NCBI RefSeq assembly: GCF_007556755.1
Contig: NZ_VJOO01000007.1
Coordinates: 45,650-109,649 of the forward strand
Source: Tepidimonas fonticaldi
Lineage (GTDB): Bacteria > Pseudomonadota > Gammaproteobacteria > Burkholderiales > Burkholderiaceae_C
Length of the DNA stretch: 64,000 bases
Direction: 5' to 3'
In this document: one piece after another, positions 40,935 through 49,380 of the stretch
Position numbering within the stretch: position 1 is the stretch's first letter
Layout: every line of letters starts with the position of its first letter
The notes under the pieces: model-generated
Told to the model about the DNA's origin: nothing
The model's input: the letters and a program-made list of their open reading frames with translations, nothing else
Database searches by the model: none
Program-made: the position numbers and the translations under genes

Positions 40935-41540
40935 TTACCGCCCGATGAGCTGCCGGTAAGCGTCGCGCGTTTGCGGCGAGACCGCCTGCACCAGTTGCGC
41001 GTGGTCGGTTTTGTGCCGGGCCAGCATGCGCGCGGTGGCTACGGTGCGCGAGCGGCAGAACCAGTGGCAGGTGTGCTGCAACAGCAGCATTTCCGCGCTC
41101 AGCATGTAGGCCTGATCCCGCCGGGACAGTCCCGCCTGGTTGGCCACGACGGCCTCGATGCCCGCCGCGTGTATGGCCAAGGCGCGGCGCAGATCGAAGG
41201 TGGCCCGTGGAAACAGTTTGTGCGCACGCGGCAGCGCGATGGGCAAGGTGCTGACCAGGGCATCGTCCGGCCAGATCTGCTCGACATCGGCGGCCAGTTG
41301 GCGGACCTGGTCCCGCAGCTCGGTTTCGGCTGTGGTCATCAGGGCCCAGATCTGGTCGCGCCGGGCGGTGTCGTCCTCGCCCAGGGCGCGCAGGTAGCCG
41401 TCCAGCAGGGTTTCCATCAGGCGTTCGATGCGATAGGGCTGCAAGTAGCGGCCGAGCAAGCGAATGCGGTGTTGCTGTTCGCGAACCTTGGCGACCTGAA
41501 GGCCGGCGCCCAGCGCCAGCACCAGAAAAATCAGTTCCAT
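40935..41540 (-). CDS. hypothetical membrane-anchored protein
   Basis: A 201-residue protein that I cannot assign to a named family. It begins MELIFLVLALGAGL, a single N-terminal membrane helix. The rest is soluble and largely helical, with many Arg, Leu and Ala residues and a HTCHWFCRS segment near residue 155. An upstream in-frame ATG (41558) is a weaker start. It is flanked by tRNA-Lys and a degraded stretch, with no operon partner. Codon use resembles its neighbours, so it is probably a real gene. Confidence 0.7.
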   Translation of the reverse strand: MELIFLVLALGAGLQVAKVREQQHRIRLLGRYLQPYRIERLMETLLDGYLRALGEDDTARRDQIWALMTTAETELRDQVRQLAADVEQIWPDDALVSTLPIALPRAHKLFPRATFDLRRALAIHAAGIEAVVANQAGLSRRDQAYMLSAEMLLLQHTCHWFCRSRTVATARMLARHKTDHAQLVQAVSPQTRDAYRQLIGR

Positions 41541-41703
41541 GCAGAGGGGACAACGCAAGAAGGCTGAGGGTCATGCCGGCATTTCACGCCGACGCGAAGG
41601 CGTTTCGCGCCCGTGGTCGGCATTCTGTCGCATACGGCTGGCGGTTGCCGACGCAGGGCGGCACAGTGCGCGTCACATCATGACCCAACCCGGAGCCTGC
41701 GTC

Positions 41704-41835
41704 ATGCAACTCACCCCCACCATCGCCATTCACCTCACCCCCGCGCTGGCCGCTGCTGCGCAGAGAAGTGCTGGAATCGATACCAATCGATGCGCGATGG
41801 CAGCGGTCCATCAAGTGACCGGATGGAACCGATAG
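41704..41835 (+). pseudogene. possible N-terminal remnant of a DUF2306-like membrane protein
   Basis: A 43-codon frame with a plausible GGAG ribosome-binding site (41692-41695) starts MQLTPTIAIHLTPALAAAA. This resembles the first helix of DUF2306 membrane proteins. Similarity then stops and the frame runs into the 3' end of the convergent MBL gene. It may be a truncated remnant or chance; the match is too short to decide. The rest of 41559-41810 shows nothing recognisable. Confidence 0.3.
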
Positions 41836-42773
41836 CCGCTGCCGGCGGCCTCGATGTGCCCCAGGGCGGGGAAGGGGAAGTGAAAGCCCCCCACCATCAG
41901 CTTGTCGCGGATGATCTGGTCGTAGATGCGGCGCCGCGTCTGCCGGGCCAGGTCCGCATCCATGTCGAACACCACCGACCAGTCCGGGTTGCGCACGAAC
42001 AGGGACGGAATGTTGGCCGTGTCGGCCACGTACATAAAGCCCTGGCCCTCGGAGCGCAGCGTGAAAACGCACATGCCGGGCGTGTGGCCGAAGGCCGCTT
42101 CGGCCCGGATGCCTGGGGCCAGCTCCGCACCGGGCTGAAACGGCACCAGCCGGTCGGGCGGCAGACCGCCGAACACCCGTCGCACGGCCTGAAAGGCGCC
42201 TTGCATCGCCTGCGGCGCGCTGGCCATGCGCGCGTCGTCCATCCAGAATGCGTGCTCCGGTGCCGGAACGTGGATTTTGGCGCGGGGGAAGGTGAGGCGG
42301 CCGTCCTTGAGACGCACCCCGTTGATGTGGTCTCCGTGGTAGTGGCTGATCACGACGTGGTCGACGTCTTCCGGCTGGTAGCCGGCGGCGGCCAGGTTGT
42401 CGCGCAGGCGCCCGGTCGTGGGCGGGCCGTTGTCGGCAAAGCCGGTGTCGAACAGGAATTTGCCCGCCGGCGTCACCGCCAGGAAGGCGGTAAACGGGAT
42501 GTCCACGTAATCGGTGGGCAGATTCTGCGAGGCGAGCAGGGCCTTGACCTGCTCCAGCGGGGCGTTGCGCACGAACTCCTCGCCCAGCGGGCGGCGCAAG
42601 GCGCCGTCGTTGAGCGCGATGATCTCGAAAGCGCCGAGCCGGATGCGGCGCATGCCCGGCGAGGGCAGGGTGGGGGCCCCGAAATTGGGGGCGCCCTGTT
42701 GCGACCACGCCGACCCCAGGGCCAGCCATCCGGTGGCGGCGATGCCGGCACCCAAAAACAACCGCCTGTCCAT
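41811..42773 (-). CDS. secreted MBL-fold metallo-hydrolase
   Basis: A 320-residue protein with a twin-arginine-type leader (DRRLFLGAGIAATGWLAL) for export. The metallo-beta-lactamase core has the zinc motif HYHGDH at residues 144-149 and FGHTPGM further on. The pattern fits the quorum-quenching lactonase/hydrolase-like branch, but the substrate cannot be inferred. Start 42773 places the RR motif at the N-terminus; an ATG 12 codons upstream is less likely. Its 3' end overlaps the short DUF2306-like remnant. Confidence 0.85.
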   Translation of the reverse strand: MDRRLFLGAGIAATGWLALGSAWSQQGAPNFGAPTLPSPGMRRIRLGAFEIIALNDGALRRPLGEEFVRNAPLEQVKALLASQNLPTDYVDIPFTAFLAVTPAGKFLFDTGFADNGPPTTGRLRDNLAAAGYQPEDVDHVVISHYHGDHINGVRLKDGRLTFPRAKIHVPAPEHAFWMDDARMASAPQAMQGAFQAVRRVFGGLPPDRLVPFQPGAELAPGIRAEAAFGHTPGMCVFTLRSEGQGFMYVADTANIPSLFVRNPDWSVVFDMDADLARQTRRRIYDQIIRDKLMVGGFHFPFPALGHIEAAGSGYRFHPVT

Positions 42774-42875
42774 GCGCCAAACCTCCTGCAGCGTCCGCAA
42801 TGCCCGCAATGGGCGGAAGGCCCGAGCTTAGGGCCGAAGGCGATCTGTCGTGGACAGCCCCGCAAAGCCGTGCAT

Positions 42876-43724
42876 TCAGCAGGGGTATTGTCGGGAGGTG
42901 TTAGCGGCGCCGTCGGGCAGGCGCAGGGGCTGCACGGCCTGCCCCCACAGCAGCTCGATCACGCGTGCCGTCTGGGTCAGGTCGCCACTCGTCCAAAACG
43001 CGACGTCGCCGGGAGCAGTGCAGGGCGTGGCGAGGTGGCCCTCGTCGAGCCGCCGCGCCAGTTCGCGCGCGACCGCGGGGGCGGGGTCCAGGACGGTGAC
43101 GTCCGGACCGGCGATGCGCTGGATCACTGGGCGCAGAAAGGGGTAGTGCGTGCAGCCGAGCACGAGCACGTCGGCCCCGGCCGCGAGCAGCGGCCGCACG
43201 CGCTGCGCGACCGCAGCTTCGGTGTCGGGGCCGTCGAGTTCGCCGCGTTCGACGCGCTCCACCCAGCCCGGGCAGGCTTGTGGGAGCACCTGCACGCCGG
43301 CCGCATGCGCGGCGATCAGACGCGCCAGTCCGGGGCTGTCCACCGTGTTGCGGGTCGCCAGCACGCCGACGACGCCGCTGCGGGTGAGGGCGGCCGCGGG
43401 TTTGACGGCCGGCTCGATGGCCACGAGCGGCCAGTCGGGATGGCGTTCGCGCAAGGCGCGGATCGACAGGCCGGTGACGGTGTTGCAGGCGACCACGACG
43501 GCCTTGCAGCCAGCGTGCCGCAACTGGGCCAGGATGTGCTCGGCACGGGCCTGCACATAGGCGGGCGATTTGTCGCCGTAGGGCGCGTGCTCCGAATCCG
43601 CTACGTAGATCAGCCGCTCGGCCGGCAGACGAGCCCGGATTTCGCGCAACACCGACAGGCCGCCCACCCCGGAGTCGAACACCCCGATCGGGGCATCCGC
43701 AGCAAAGGCGGGGGCGGCGCCCAT
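42876..43724 (-). CDS. murI: glutamate racemase
   Basis: Makes D-glutamate for peptidoglycan. The 282-residue product has FDSGVGGLSVL and the two catalytic cysteines in VVACNTVT and VLGCTHYP. It lies 17 bp downstream of yqeY on the same strand, so the two may be co-transcribed. Confidence 0.95.
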   Translation of the reverse strand: MGAAPAFAADAPIGVFDSGVGGLSVLREIRARLPAERLIYVADSEHAPYGDKSPAYVQARAEHILAQLRHAGCKAVVVACNTVTGLSIRALRERHPDWPLVAIEPAVKPAAALTRSGVVGVLATRNTVDSPGLARLIAAHAAGVQVLPQACPGWVERVERGELDGPDTEAAVAQRVRPLLAAGADVLVLGCTHYPFLRPVIQRIAGPDVTVLDPAPAVARELARRLDEGHLATPCTAPGDVAFWTSGDLTQTARVIELLWGQAVQPLRLPDGAANTSRQYPC

Positions 43725-43741
43725 GCGCAGCGCGTCGGGGG

Positions 43742-44203
43742 TTAGCCCGCCAGGGCGGCCTTGACCGCGGCCGACACCTGGCCCATGTCGGCCTGCCCGG
43801 CCAGCTCGGCCTTGGCCAAGGCCATGACCTTGCCCATGTCCGCGGGGGTGGGCGCGCGGCCCAGGTCGGCGGCGACGCGGCCGACGATCGCTTGCACGGC
43901 CGCAGCGATCGCTGCGGCGTCCAGCCGCGCGGGCAGATAGGCCTCGAGCACCTGGGCCTCGGCGCGCTCCTTGTCGGCCAGGTCGGTGCGGCCGGCTTGT
44001 TCGTAGGCGGCGATGGAGTCGCGGCGCTGCTTGAGCAACTTGTCCACGACCGCAATCACCCCCGCATCGTCCAGCGTCACGCGCTCATCGACCTCTTTTT
44101 GCTTGATCGCGGCCAGCAGCAGGCGGATGGCGCCCAGGCGCGCGCTGTCCTTGGCGCGCATGGCGGTCTTCATGTCGTCGGTGATCCGGTCCTTCAGTGC
44201 CAT
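43742..44203 (-). CDS. GatB/YqeY domain-containing protein
   Basis: A 153-residue YqeY-family protein (MALKDRITDDMKTAMRAKD, RLGAIRLLLAAIKQKEVDER). The fold matches the tRNA-binding tail domain of GatB. Proteins of this family commonly sit beside rpsU and dnaG; here rpsU lies directly upstream, separated by a terminator hairpin. The molecular function is not established. Confidence 0.92.
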   Translation of the reverse strand: MALKDRITDDMKTAMRAKDSARLGAIRLLLAAIKQKEVDERVTLDDAGVIAVVDKLLKQRRDSIAAYEQAGRTDLADKERAEAQVLEAYLPARLDAAAIAAAVQAIVGRVAADLGRAPTPADMGKVMALAKAELAGQADMGQVSAAVKAALAG

Positions 44204-44239
44204 GGGGTGTCCAGTCCTAGGGTGTCGTGAGCAAGCAAC

Positions 44240-44271
44240 AAAGCCCGCCGGAGCGTCCTCTGGCGGGCTTT
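44240..44271 (-). terminator. terminator-like hairpin between rpsU and yqeY
   Basis: Perfect 10-bp arms AAAGCCCGCC / GGCGGGCTTT lie 78 bases past the rpsU stop. On the minus strand the stem is followed by GTTGCTT, a weak T-run. It may attenuate read-through from rpsU into yqeY. Confidence 0.6.
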
Positions 44272-44348
44272 GGGGTCGGCCGGAAACGGCATGCAGAACC
44301 GGCGCAGCGGGCCAGGATCTGCCGTTGCCGGCCGTCGCGTCCGGTCGA

Positions 44349-44561
44349 TCAGTACAGACGCTGCGGCAGCTGCTGCGAGCGCACGCGCTTGAGGTGGCGC
44401 TTGACGGCCGCGGCCTTCTTGCGCTTGCGCTCGGCGGTGGGCTTTTCGTAAAACTCGCGGGCGCGCAGCTCGTTGAGCAGGCCCAGCTTCTCGATCGTGC
44501 GCTTGAAGCGGCGCAGGGCGACGTCGAACGGTTCGTTGTCTTTAACGCGAATGGTGGTCAT
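44349..44561 (-). CDS. rpsU: 30S ribosomal protein bS21
   Basis: A 70-residue, very basic ribosomal protein of the small-subunit platform, needed for efficient initiation. The sequence [20 protein letters not shown] and the Lys/Arg-rich C-terminus are canonical. It has a leader of about 125 nt from the predicted promoter at 44692-44697. Confidence 0.98.
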   Translation of the reverse strand: MTTIRVKDNEPFDVALRRFKRTIEKLGLLNELRAREFYEKPTAERKRKKAAAVKRHLKRVRSQQLPQRLY

Positions 44562-44673
44562 TGGCCAATGGTTTCCATGGTGTGCCAGGGCCGCACGTGG
44601 GGAAGATCAGACCCGACGCCGGCTTGCCTGGCAGGGGTTCCCCGTCTTCAAGGTGATCACGGCCGACGGGGTT

Positions 44674-44697
44674 TTGCCAGCAAAGCTCTTTATTATA
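44674..44697 (-). promoter_or_regulatory. rpsU promoter with start-site element shared with rpsT
   Basis: On the minus strand a perfect TATAAT (44697-44692) is followed after exactly 5 bases by GCTTTGCTGGCAA (44686-44674). The same 13-mer at the same spacing occurs in the rpsT promoter (49857-49834). It would cover the transcription start and the first dozen transcribed bases. No -35 is evident. Confidence 0.6.
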
Positions 44698-44759
44698 GTC
44701 GATTCGACGTGACTGGGTAGCGTATAACATGGTCACGCCGATCACGGAGGGAGACCGCC

Positions 44760-46274
44760 ATGTTTGATTCGGCCGAAATCGGCCACCGCATCGACCGCGC
44801 CACCTACAAAGCCGAAGTGCCGGCCTTGCGGGCCGCCTTGCTCGATGCCCAATACGAGTTGCTGCGCCGCGGCACCCGCGCCGTGGTCATCCTCATCAAC
44901 GGCGTGGACGGGGCCGGGCGCAGCGAGACGGTCAACACGCTCAACGCCTGGATGGACCCGCGGCACATACGGACCGAGGCGTTCGGCGCCATGACCGACG
45001 AAGACCGCCGCTGGCCCGAGATGTGGCGGTTTTGGCAGGTGTTGCCGCCCAAAGGGCGCATCGGGATTTTGTTTGGCTCGTGGTACACCGATCCGATCCT
45101 GGCGCGGGTCGAGGGGCGCGACAGCCGCGACCATTTCGCCCACCGGCTGGAGCGCATCCGCCAGTTCGAGCGCATGCTGATGGCCGAGGGCGTGGTGCTG
45201 GTGAAGTTCTGGTTTCACCTGTCCCGGCAGGCGGCCAAAGCGCGCCTGAAGGCGCTGGCGTCCGACCCCCGCACGGCGTGGCGCATCGGCCCGCAAGAAA
45301 GGGCGCACCTCAAACGTTACGACGACTTCATCGACGCCAGCGACGAGGCGCTGCGCAAGACCAGCCTGGGCGAAGCGCCGTGGATCGTCATCGAAGGCAG
45401 CGACGAAGCCTACCGCCATCTGACGGCGGGGCGGCATCTGCTGTCGGTGCTGCGCCACGCGGTGGCGCCGGCGTCGCCCGTGCCGCCCCAAGGGCCGTTG
45501 CCGGCCAGCGTGATCGAGGCGCCGGGCGACGACGTGACGCTGCTCAAGGCGCAGGACTACGGGCGGCGGCTGACGCACGAGCGCTACGAGCGCCTGCTGG
45601 AGCGCTGGCAGGGTCGGCTCAACGGATTGAGCCGCGATCTGCGCCTGCGCAGCCGCTCGCTGGTGGTGGTGTTCGAAGGGATGGATGCCGCGGGCAAGGG
45701 CAGCACCATCCGGCGCCTGACGGCGGCCTGGGATGCGCGCTTTTACCGCGTGGTGCCCGTTGCGGCCCCCAACGAGAACGAGCGCGCCCAGCCCTATTTG
45801 TGGCGGTTTTGGCGCTATATCCCGCCGCATGGCCGCGCGGTCATTTTCGACCGATCGTGGTACGGGCGGGTGCTGGTAGAGCGGGTGGAGGGCTTTTGCG
45901 CCGAGGCCGATTGGATGCGCGCCTACGGCGAGATCAACGCCTACGAGGAGGAATTGACCGAGGCGGGGGTGATCATCGTCAAGTTCTGGCTGGCCATCAC
46001 GCCGCAGGAGCAGCTGCGCCGCTTTCGCGAGCGCGAGGCCACGCCCCACAAGCAGTTCAAGATCACTCCGGAGGACTGGCGCAACCGCGACAAATGGCCG
46101 CAGTACGAGCGGGCGGTGCAAGACATGGTGGACCGCACTTCGACCCGGGTCGCCCCGTGGCATCTGGTCGCGTCTGACGACAAGCTGTGGTCGCGCATCG
46201 AGGTGCTGCGCACCCTGTGCCGCCGCATCGAGCAGGCGCTGGAACAAGGGATACCGGGCAAGCGCCGTCTGTGA
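44760..46274 (+). CDS. pap: polyphosphate kinase 2 family, polyphosphate:AMP phosphotransferase
   Basis: A 504-residue protein with two fused PPK2 domains (about 1-240 and 270-500), the class II architecture that uses polyphosphate to phosphorylate AMP to ADP. The C-terminal domain has an intact Walker A EGMDAAGKGS (Lys313), plus FDRSWYGR. The N-terminal copy reads NGVDGAGRSE, with Arg54 in place of the lysine. This fits the known pattern in which only the C-terminal half is active. A ribosome-binding site GGAGGGAG precedes it and a TATAAC -10 candidate lies at 44723-44728, divergent from rpsU. Confidence 0.92.
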   Translation: MFDSAEIGHRIDRATYKAEVPALRAALLDAQYELLRRGTRAVVILINGVDGAGRSETVNTLNAWMDPRHIRTEAFGAMTDEDRRWPEMWRFWQVLPPKGRIGILFGSWYTDPILARVEGRDSRDHFAHRLERIRQFERMLMAEGVVLVKFWFHLSRQAAKARLKALASDPRTAWRIGPQERAHLKRYDDFIDASDEALRKTSLGEAPWIVIEGSDEAYRHLTAGRHLLSVLRHAVAPASPVPPQGPLPASVIEAPGDDVTLLKAQDYGRRLTHERYERLLERWQGRLNGLSRDLRLRSRSLVVVFEGMDAAGKGSTIRRLTAAWDARFYRVVPVAAPNENERAQPYLWRFWRYIPPHGRAVIFDRSWYGRVLVERVEGFCAEADWMRAYGEINAYEEELTEAGVIIVKFWLAITPQEQLRRFREREATPHKQFKITPEDWRNRDKWPQYERAVQDMVDRTSTRVAPWHLVASDDKLWSRIEVLRTLCRRIEQALEQGIPGKRRL

Positions 46275-46319
46275 TCGGCGGTCGCCCCGCAGGTCCATCG
46301 GTCGCGGGCGGCCCGGCGA

Positions 46320-46631
46320 TCACGCAGGCGATACCGGCGGCAGGCCGTGGCGTGCCCGCGCGCGCTGGCAGGCGTCGCTGCCCTCGGCGAATTCGCGGCA
46401 GGGCGAGGGCCGCCATTCGTAGATGCCGCAGGCCACCTGTTCGCCCACGCGCCCCGCCAAGGCGGTGCAGCGCGGGGGCCAATGGTCGGTGCCGCGCATG
46501 CGCACGGTGGTGCCAGTGACGGGCACGGTCAGCCCGTCCGGCACCTGGCCGCCGCCGTCCTGCGTTTCGTACACCGAAAAATCGACCCGGAACCAGGCGC
46601 AGCATGCGCCGCAACGCTGACACTCGCTCAT
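46320..46631 (-). CDS. YkgJ-family cysteine cluster protein
   Basis: A 103-residue protein with the metal-chelating cysteine pattern CQRCGACC near the N-terminus and further cysteines in RCTAL, VACGIYEWRPSPC and ACQRAR. Family members are described as putative zinc- or iron-chelating; their function is unknown. ATG 46631 is used, though a GTG at 46640 would overlap the argF stop. It is the third gene of the argD-argF run. Confidence 0.88.
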   Translation of the reverse strand: MSECQRCGACCAWFRVDFSVYETQDGGGQVPDGLTVPVTGTTVRMRGTDHWPPRCTALAGRVGEQVACGIYEWRPSPCREFAEGSDACQRARARHGLPPVSPA

Positions 46632-46636
46632 CGCAC

Positions 46637-47581
46637 TCACAGCCGGCCGAGCAGCAGGTATTCCATCAGCGCCTTCTGCACATGCATGCGGTTTTCCGCC
46701 TCGTCCCAGACGACGGATTGCGGGCCGTCGATGACCTCGGCGTCGACCTCCTCACCGCGGTGCGCCGGCAGGCAGTGCATGAACAGCGCCTCGGGCTTGG
46801 CCTGCGCCATCATCGCCGGTGTCACGCGCCAGGCGGCGAACGCCTTCTGGCGCGCCTCGTTTTCGGCCTCGTAGCCCATGCTGGTCCACACGTCGGTGGT
46901 GACGAGGTCGGCGCCGCGGCAGGCTTGCATCGGGTCGTCGAACACCTGCCAGAAGTCGCCGCGCGGCACGCCGGCCACGTCCGGGTCGACCTCGTAGCCG
47001 CGCGGCGTGCTGATGTGTACACGAAAGCCCAGGATCTGCGCCGCCTGCAGCCAGGTGTTGGCCATGTTGTTGCCGTCGCCGACCCAGGCTACCGTGATGC
47101 CGCGCAGGGAGCCCGGATCCAGCGTGCCGTCGGCGCGGCGGCCGCGGTGCTCCAGCCAGGTGAACAGGTCGGCCAGGATCTGGCACGGGTGGAACTCGTT
47201 GGTCAGGCCGTTGATGACCGGCACGCGCGAGTGCGCGGCGAAGCGCTCGATCTTGCTCTGCTCGAAGGTGCGGATCATCACCAGGTCCACCATGCGGCTG
47301 ATGACGCGCGCGGTGTCCTCGATCGGCTCGCTGCGGCCGAGCTGGCTGTCGCCGGTGGTCAGGTGCACCACCGAGCCGCCCATCTGGTACATGCCGGCCT
47401 CGAAGCTGACGCGCGTGCGCGTGCTGGCCTTCTCGAAGATCATCGCCAGCGTGCGGTCCGGATCGGCGAAGGGCTGGTATTTTTCGACGGCCTTGAACTT
47501 GCGCTTGATGAAGTCTGCCCGCTCGAACAGATAGGCGTACTCGTCCGCGCCCAGGTCCTTGAATTGCAGATAGTGTTTCAT
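46637..47581 (-). CDS. argF: ornithine carbamoyltransferase
   Basis: Forms citrulline from ornithine and carbamoyl phosphate in arginine synthesis. The 314-residue product has the carbamoyl-phosphate loop STRTR at 53-57 and the ornithine-binding HCLPAHRGEE. Its ATG overlaps the argD stop (ATGA), a coupled argD-argF arrangement common in Burkholderiales. Confidence 0.96.
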   Translation of the reverse strand: MKHYLQFKDLGADEYAYLFERADFIKRKFKAVEKYQPFADPDRTLAMIFEKASTRTRVSFEAGMYQMGGSVVHLTTGDSQLGRSEPIEDTARVISRMVDLVMIRTFEQSKIERFAAHSRVPVINGLTNEFHPCQILADLFTWLEHRGRRADGTLDPGSLRGITVAWVGDGNNMANTWLQAAQILGFRVHISTPRGYEVDPDVAGVPRGDFWQVFDDPMQACRGADLVTTDVWTSMGYEAENEARQKAFAAWRVTPAMMAQAKPEALFMHCLPAHRGEEVDAEVIDGPQSVVWDEAENRMHVQKALMEYLLLGRL

Positions 47582-48783
47582 GCGGAGGTCTCGTTCAGGA
47601 AGGCGCGCACCTGGGGCACCAGCTTGGCCACGATCTCGTCGGCTTCGGCGCGCGACAGGATCAGCGGCGGCACTAGGCGGATCACCCGGTCGGCGGTCAC
47701 GGACAGCAGCAGCCCAGCCTGCGCGCAGCGGTTGACCAGCACGCCGCAGGGGCGATCCAGCTCCACCCCGATCATCAGGCCCTTGCCGCGCACCTCGCGC
47801 ACGCCGGGCAGGCCGTGCAGCTCGGCCCAGAGCTGGGTGTGCAGGTGCGTCCCCACGGCGGCGGCGTTGTCGAGCAGGCCCTCGTCCTCCATGATGCGGA
47901 TGGTCTCCAGCCCCGCGCGCGTGGCCAGCGGGTTGCCGCCGAAGGTGGTGCCGTGGTTGCCGGGTTGAAAGATCTGGGCCGCGCGCGGACCGGCCACCAC
48001 CGCGCCGATCGGCACGCCCGACCCCAGCCCTTTGGCCAGCGGCATCACGTCGGGCCGGATACCGGCCCACTGGTGGGCGAACCACTTGCCGGTGCGGCCC
48101 ATGCCGCACTGCACCTCGTCGATCATCAGCAGCCAGTCGCGCTCGTCGCACAGGGCACGCACGCCGGCCATGTAGTCCGGCTCGAGCGGGTGCACGCCGC
48201 CTTCGCCTTGGATGGCCTCGAAGAACACCGCCACGACGTCGGGATTGCCGTCGGTGGCGCGCTTGAGCGCCTCCAGATCGTTGATCGGCACGCGGATGAA
48301 TCCCTCCACCAGCGGCTCGAAGCCCGCCTGCACCTTGGGGTTGCCGGTGGCCGACAGCGTCGCGATCGAGCGGCCGTGGAAGGCGCGCTCGTACACGACG
48401 ATCTGCGGCCGGGCGATGCCCTTGTCGTGGCCGAACTTGCGGGCGAGCTTGAGCGCCGCCTCGTTGGCCTCCAGCCCGCTGGAGCAGAAAAACACCTTGT
48501 CCAGGCCGGAGCGCTCGCACAGGGCGGCGGCCAGCGGCTCGGTCCAGGGGTGGTGGTAGTAGTTGCTGACGTGAATCAGTTGCGCCACCTGGTCCTGCAG
48601 CGCGCGCACCAGCCGCGGGTGCGCGTGGCCCAGCGTGTTGACCGCGATGCCGGCCAGCGCGTCGAGGTACTCGCGGCCGTCGGCATCCCACACCCGGCAG
48701 CCACGCCCGTGCGTCAGCAGGATCGGGACGCGTCCGTAGGTGGACATCACGTGCGGCTCGGTCGGGGCAGGGGTGGCGTTCAT
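47578..48783 (-). CDS. argD: acetylornithine aminotransferase
   Basis: PLP-dependent class III aminotransferase making N-acetylornithine, also able to act in lysine synthesis in some bacteria. The 401-residue product has LDALAGIAVNTLGHAHP, the PLP aspartate region LLMIDEVQCGMGRTGK and the Schiff-base lysine in PLAKGLGSG. ATG 48783 is preferred; one more ATG lies two codons upstream. It is first in argD-argF-ykgJ. Confidence 0.95.
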   Translation of the reverse strand: MNATPAPTEPHVMSTYGRVPILLTHGRGCRVWDADGREYLDALAGIAVNTLGHAHPRLVRALQDQVAQLIHVSNYYHHPWTEPLAAALCERSGLDKVFFCSSGLEANEAALKLARKFGHDKGIARPQIVVYERAFHGRSIATLSATGNPKVQAGFEPLVEGFIRVPINDLEALKRATDGNPDVVAVFFEAIQGEGGVHPLEPDYMAGVRALCDERDWLLMIDEVQCGMGRTGKWFAHQWAGIRPDVMPLAKGLGSGVPIGAVVAGPRAAQIFQPGNHGTTFGGNPLATRAGLETIRIMEDEGLLDNAAAVGTHLHTQLWAELHGLPGVREVRGKGLMIGVELDRPCGVLVNRCAQAGLLLSVTADRVIRLVPPLILSRAEADEIVAKLVPQVRAFLNETSA

Positions 48784-48884
48784 GGGCATCCAGCGTGAAG
48801 GGTTGGGCAGGGGCCAGCCGGGGAAAGCGCGATTCTAGGGCCTGCCCGTCGATGGTTGGCGGACCCGCGATGGACGCGGCGAAG

Positions 48885-48902
48885 TCTTATATAAGATACA
48901 AT
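48885..48902. promoter_or_regulatory. 12-bp palindrome overlapping a -10 box
   Basis: TCTTATATAAGA (48885-48896) is a perfect AT-rich palindrome in the argD/DUF3579 gap. It runs into TACAAT (48897-48902), a good -10 for the rightward DUF3579 gene. AT-rich palindromes of this type are bound by GntR-like and related dimeric regulators; the identity is not inferable. Confidence 0.45.
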
Positions 48903-49007
48903 TTTCCACGTGGCCGGGCGATCCTCGCGCCACCTCCGCCCCGTGTTCGGGGTCGTCCACCCACCCTCCCTGTCGCCGCGCGCCCACCGGCCGCGGCCGT
49001 CCGCGCG

Positions 49008-49328
49008 ATGGTCACGCCCAACGCCCAAGAAATCTTCATCCAGGGGGTCACGCGCAGTGGCCGCACGTTTCGCCCCAGCGACTGGGCCGAGCGCCTGGCG
49101 GGCGTGATGAGTCCGTTTCATCCCCAGGCCGCGCAGGGGCACGGCGCCCACCTGTGCTACTCGCCCTGGGTGATCCCCACCGTCATCAATGGCGTCAAGT
49201 GCGTCGTCGTCAACCGCGCGTTGCGCGACTACGACGAGCGGGCATGGGATTTCGTGATGGGGTTTGCGCGCGACAACGACCTGGTCGTGACCGAGGCCTG
49301 TCTGCTGCCCGATCCGCCGCGCGGCTGA
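49008..49328 (+). CDS. DUF3579 domain-containing protein
   Basis: A 106-residue cytoplasmic protein (MVTPNAQEIFIQGVTRSG, FRPSDWAERLAGVM, VINGVKCVVVNRAL) of a family confined mostly to betaproteobacteria and typically found next to argF/argD and rpsT. Function is unknown. It has a long leader of about 100 bases from the -10 at 48897. Confidence 0.88.
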   Translation: MVTPNAQEIFIQGVTRSGRTFRPSDWAERLAGVMSPFHPQAAQGHGAHLCYSPWVIPTVINGVKCVVVNRALRDYDERAWDFVMGFARDNDLVVTEACLLPDPPRG

Positions 49329-49380
49329 TCCGCGCTGCCGCCGTTTTTCGGATCTGCGCGCCCCATGACGCGTGCCCCAT

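Noticed and set aside
41776..41791. ATCGAT-ACCA-ATCGAT repeat as an operator
   Set aside because: It is a short repeat of a self-complementary hexamer inside an apparently decayed stretch, with no promoter placed sensibly around it.
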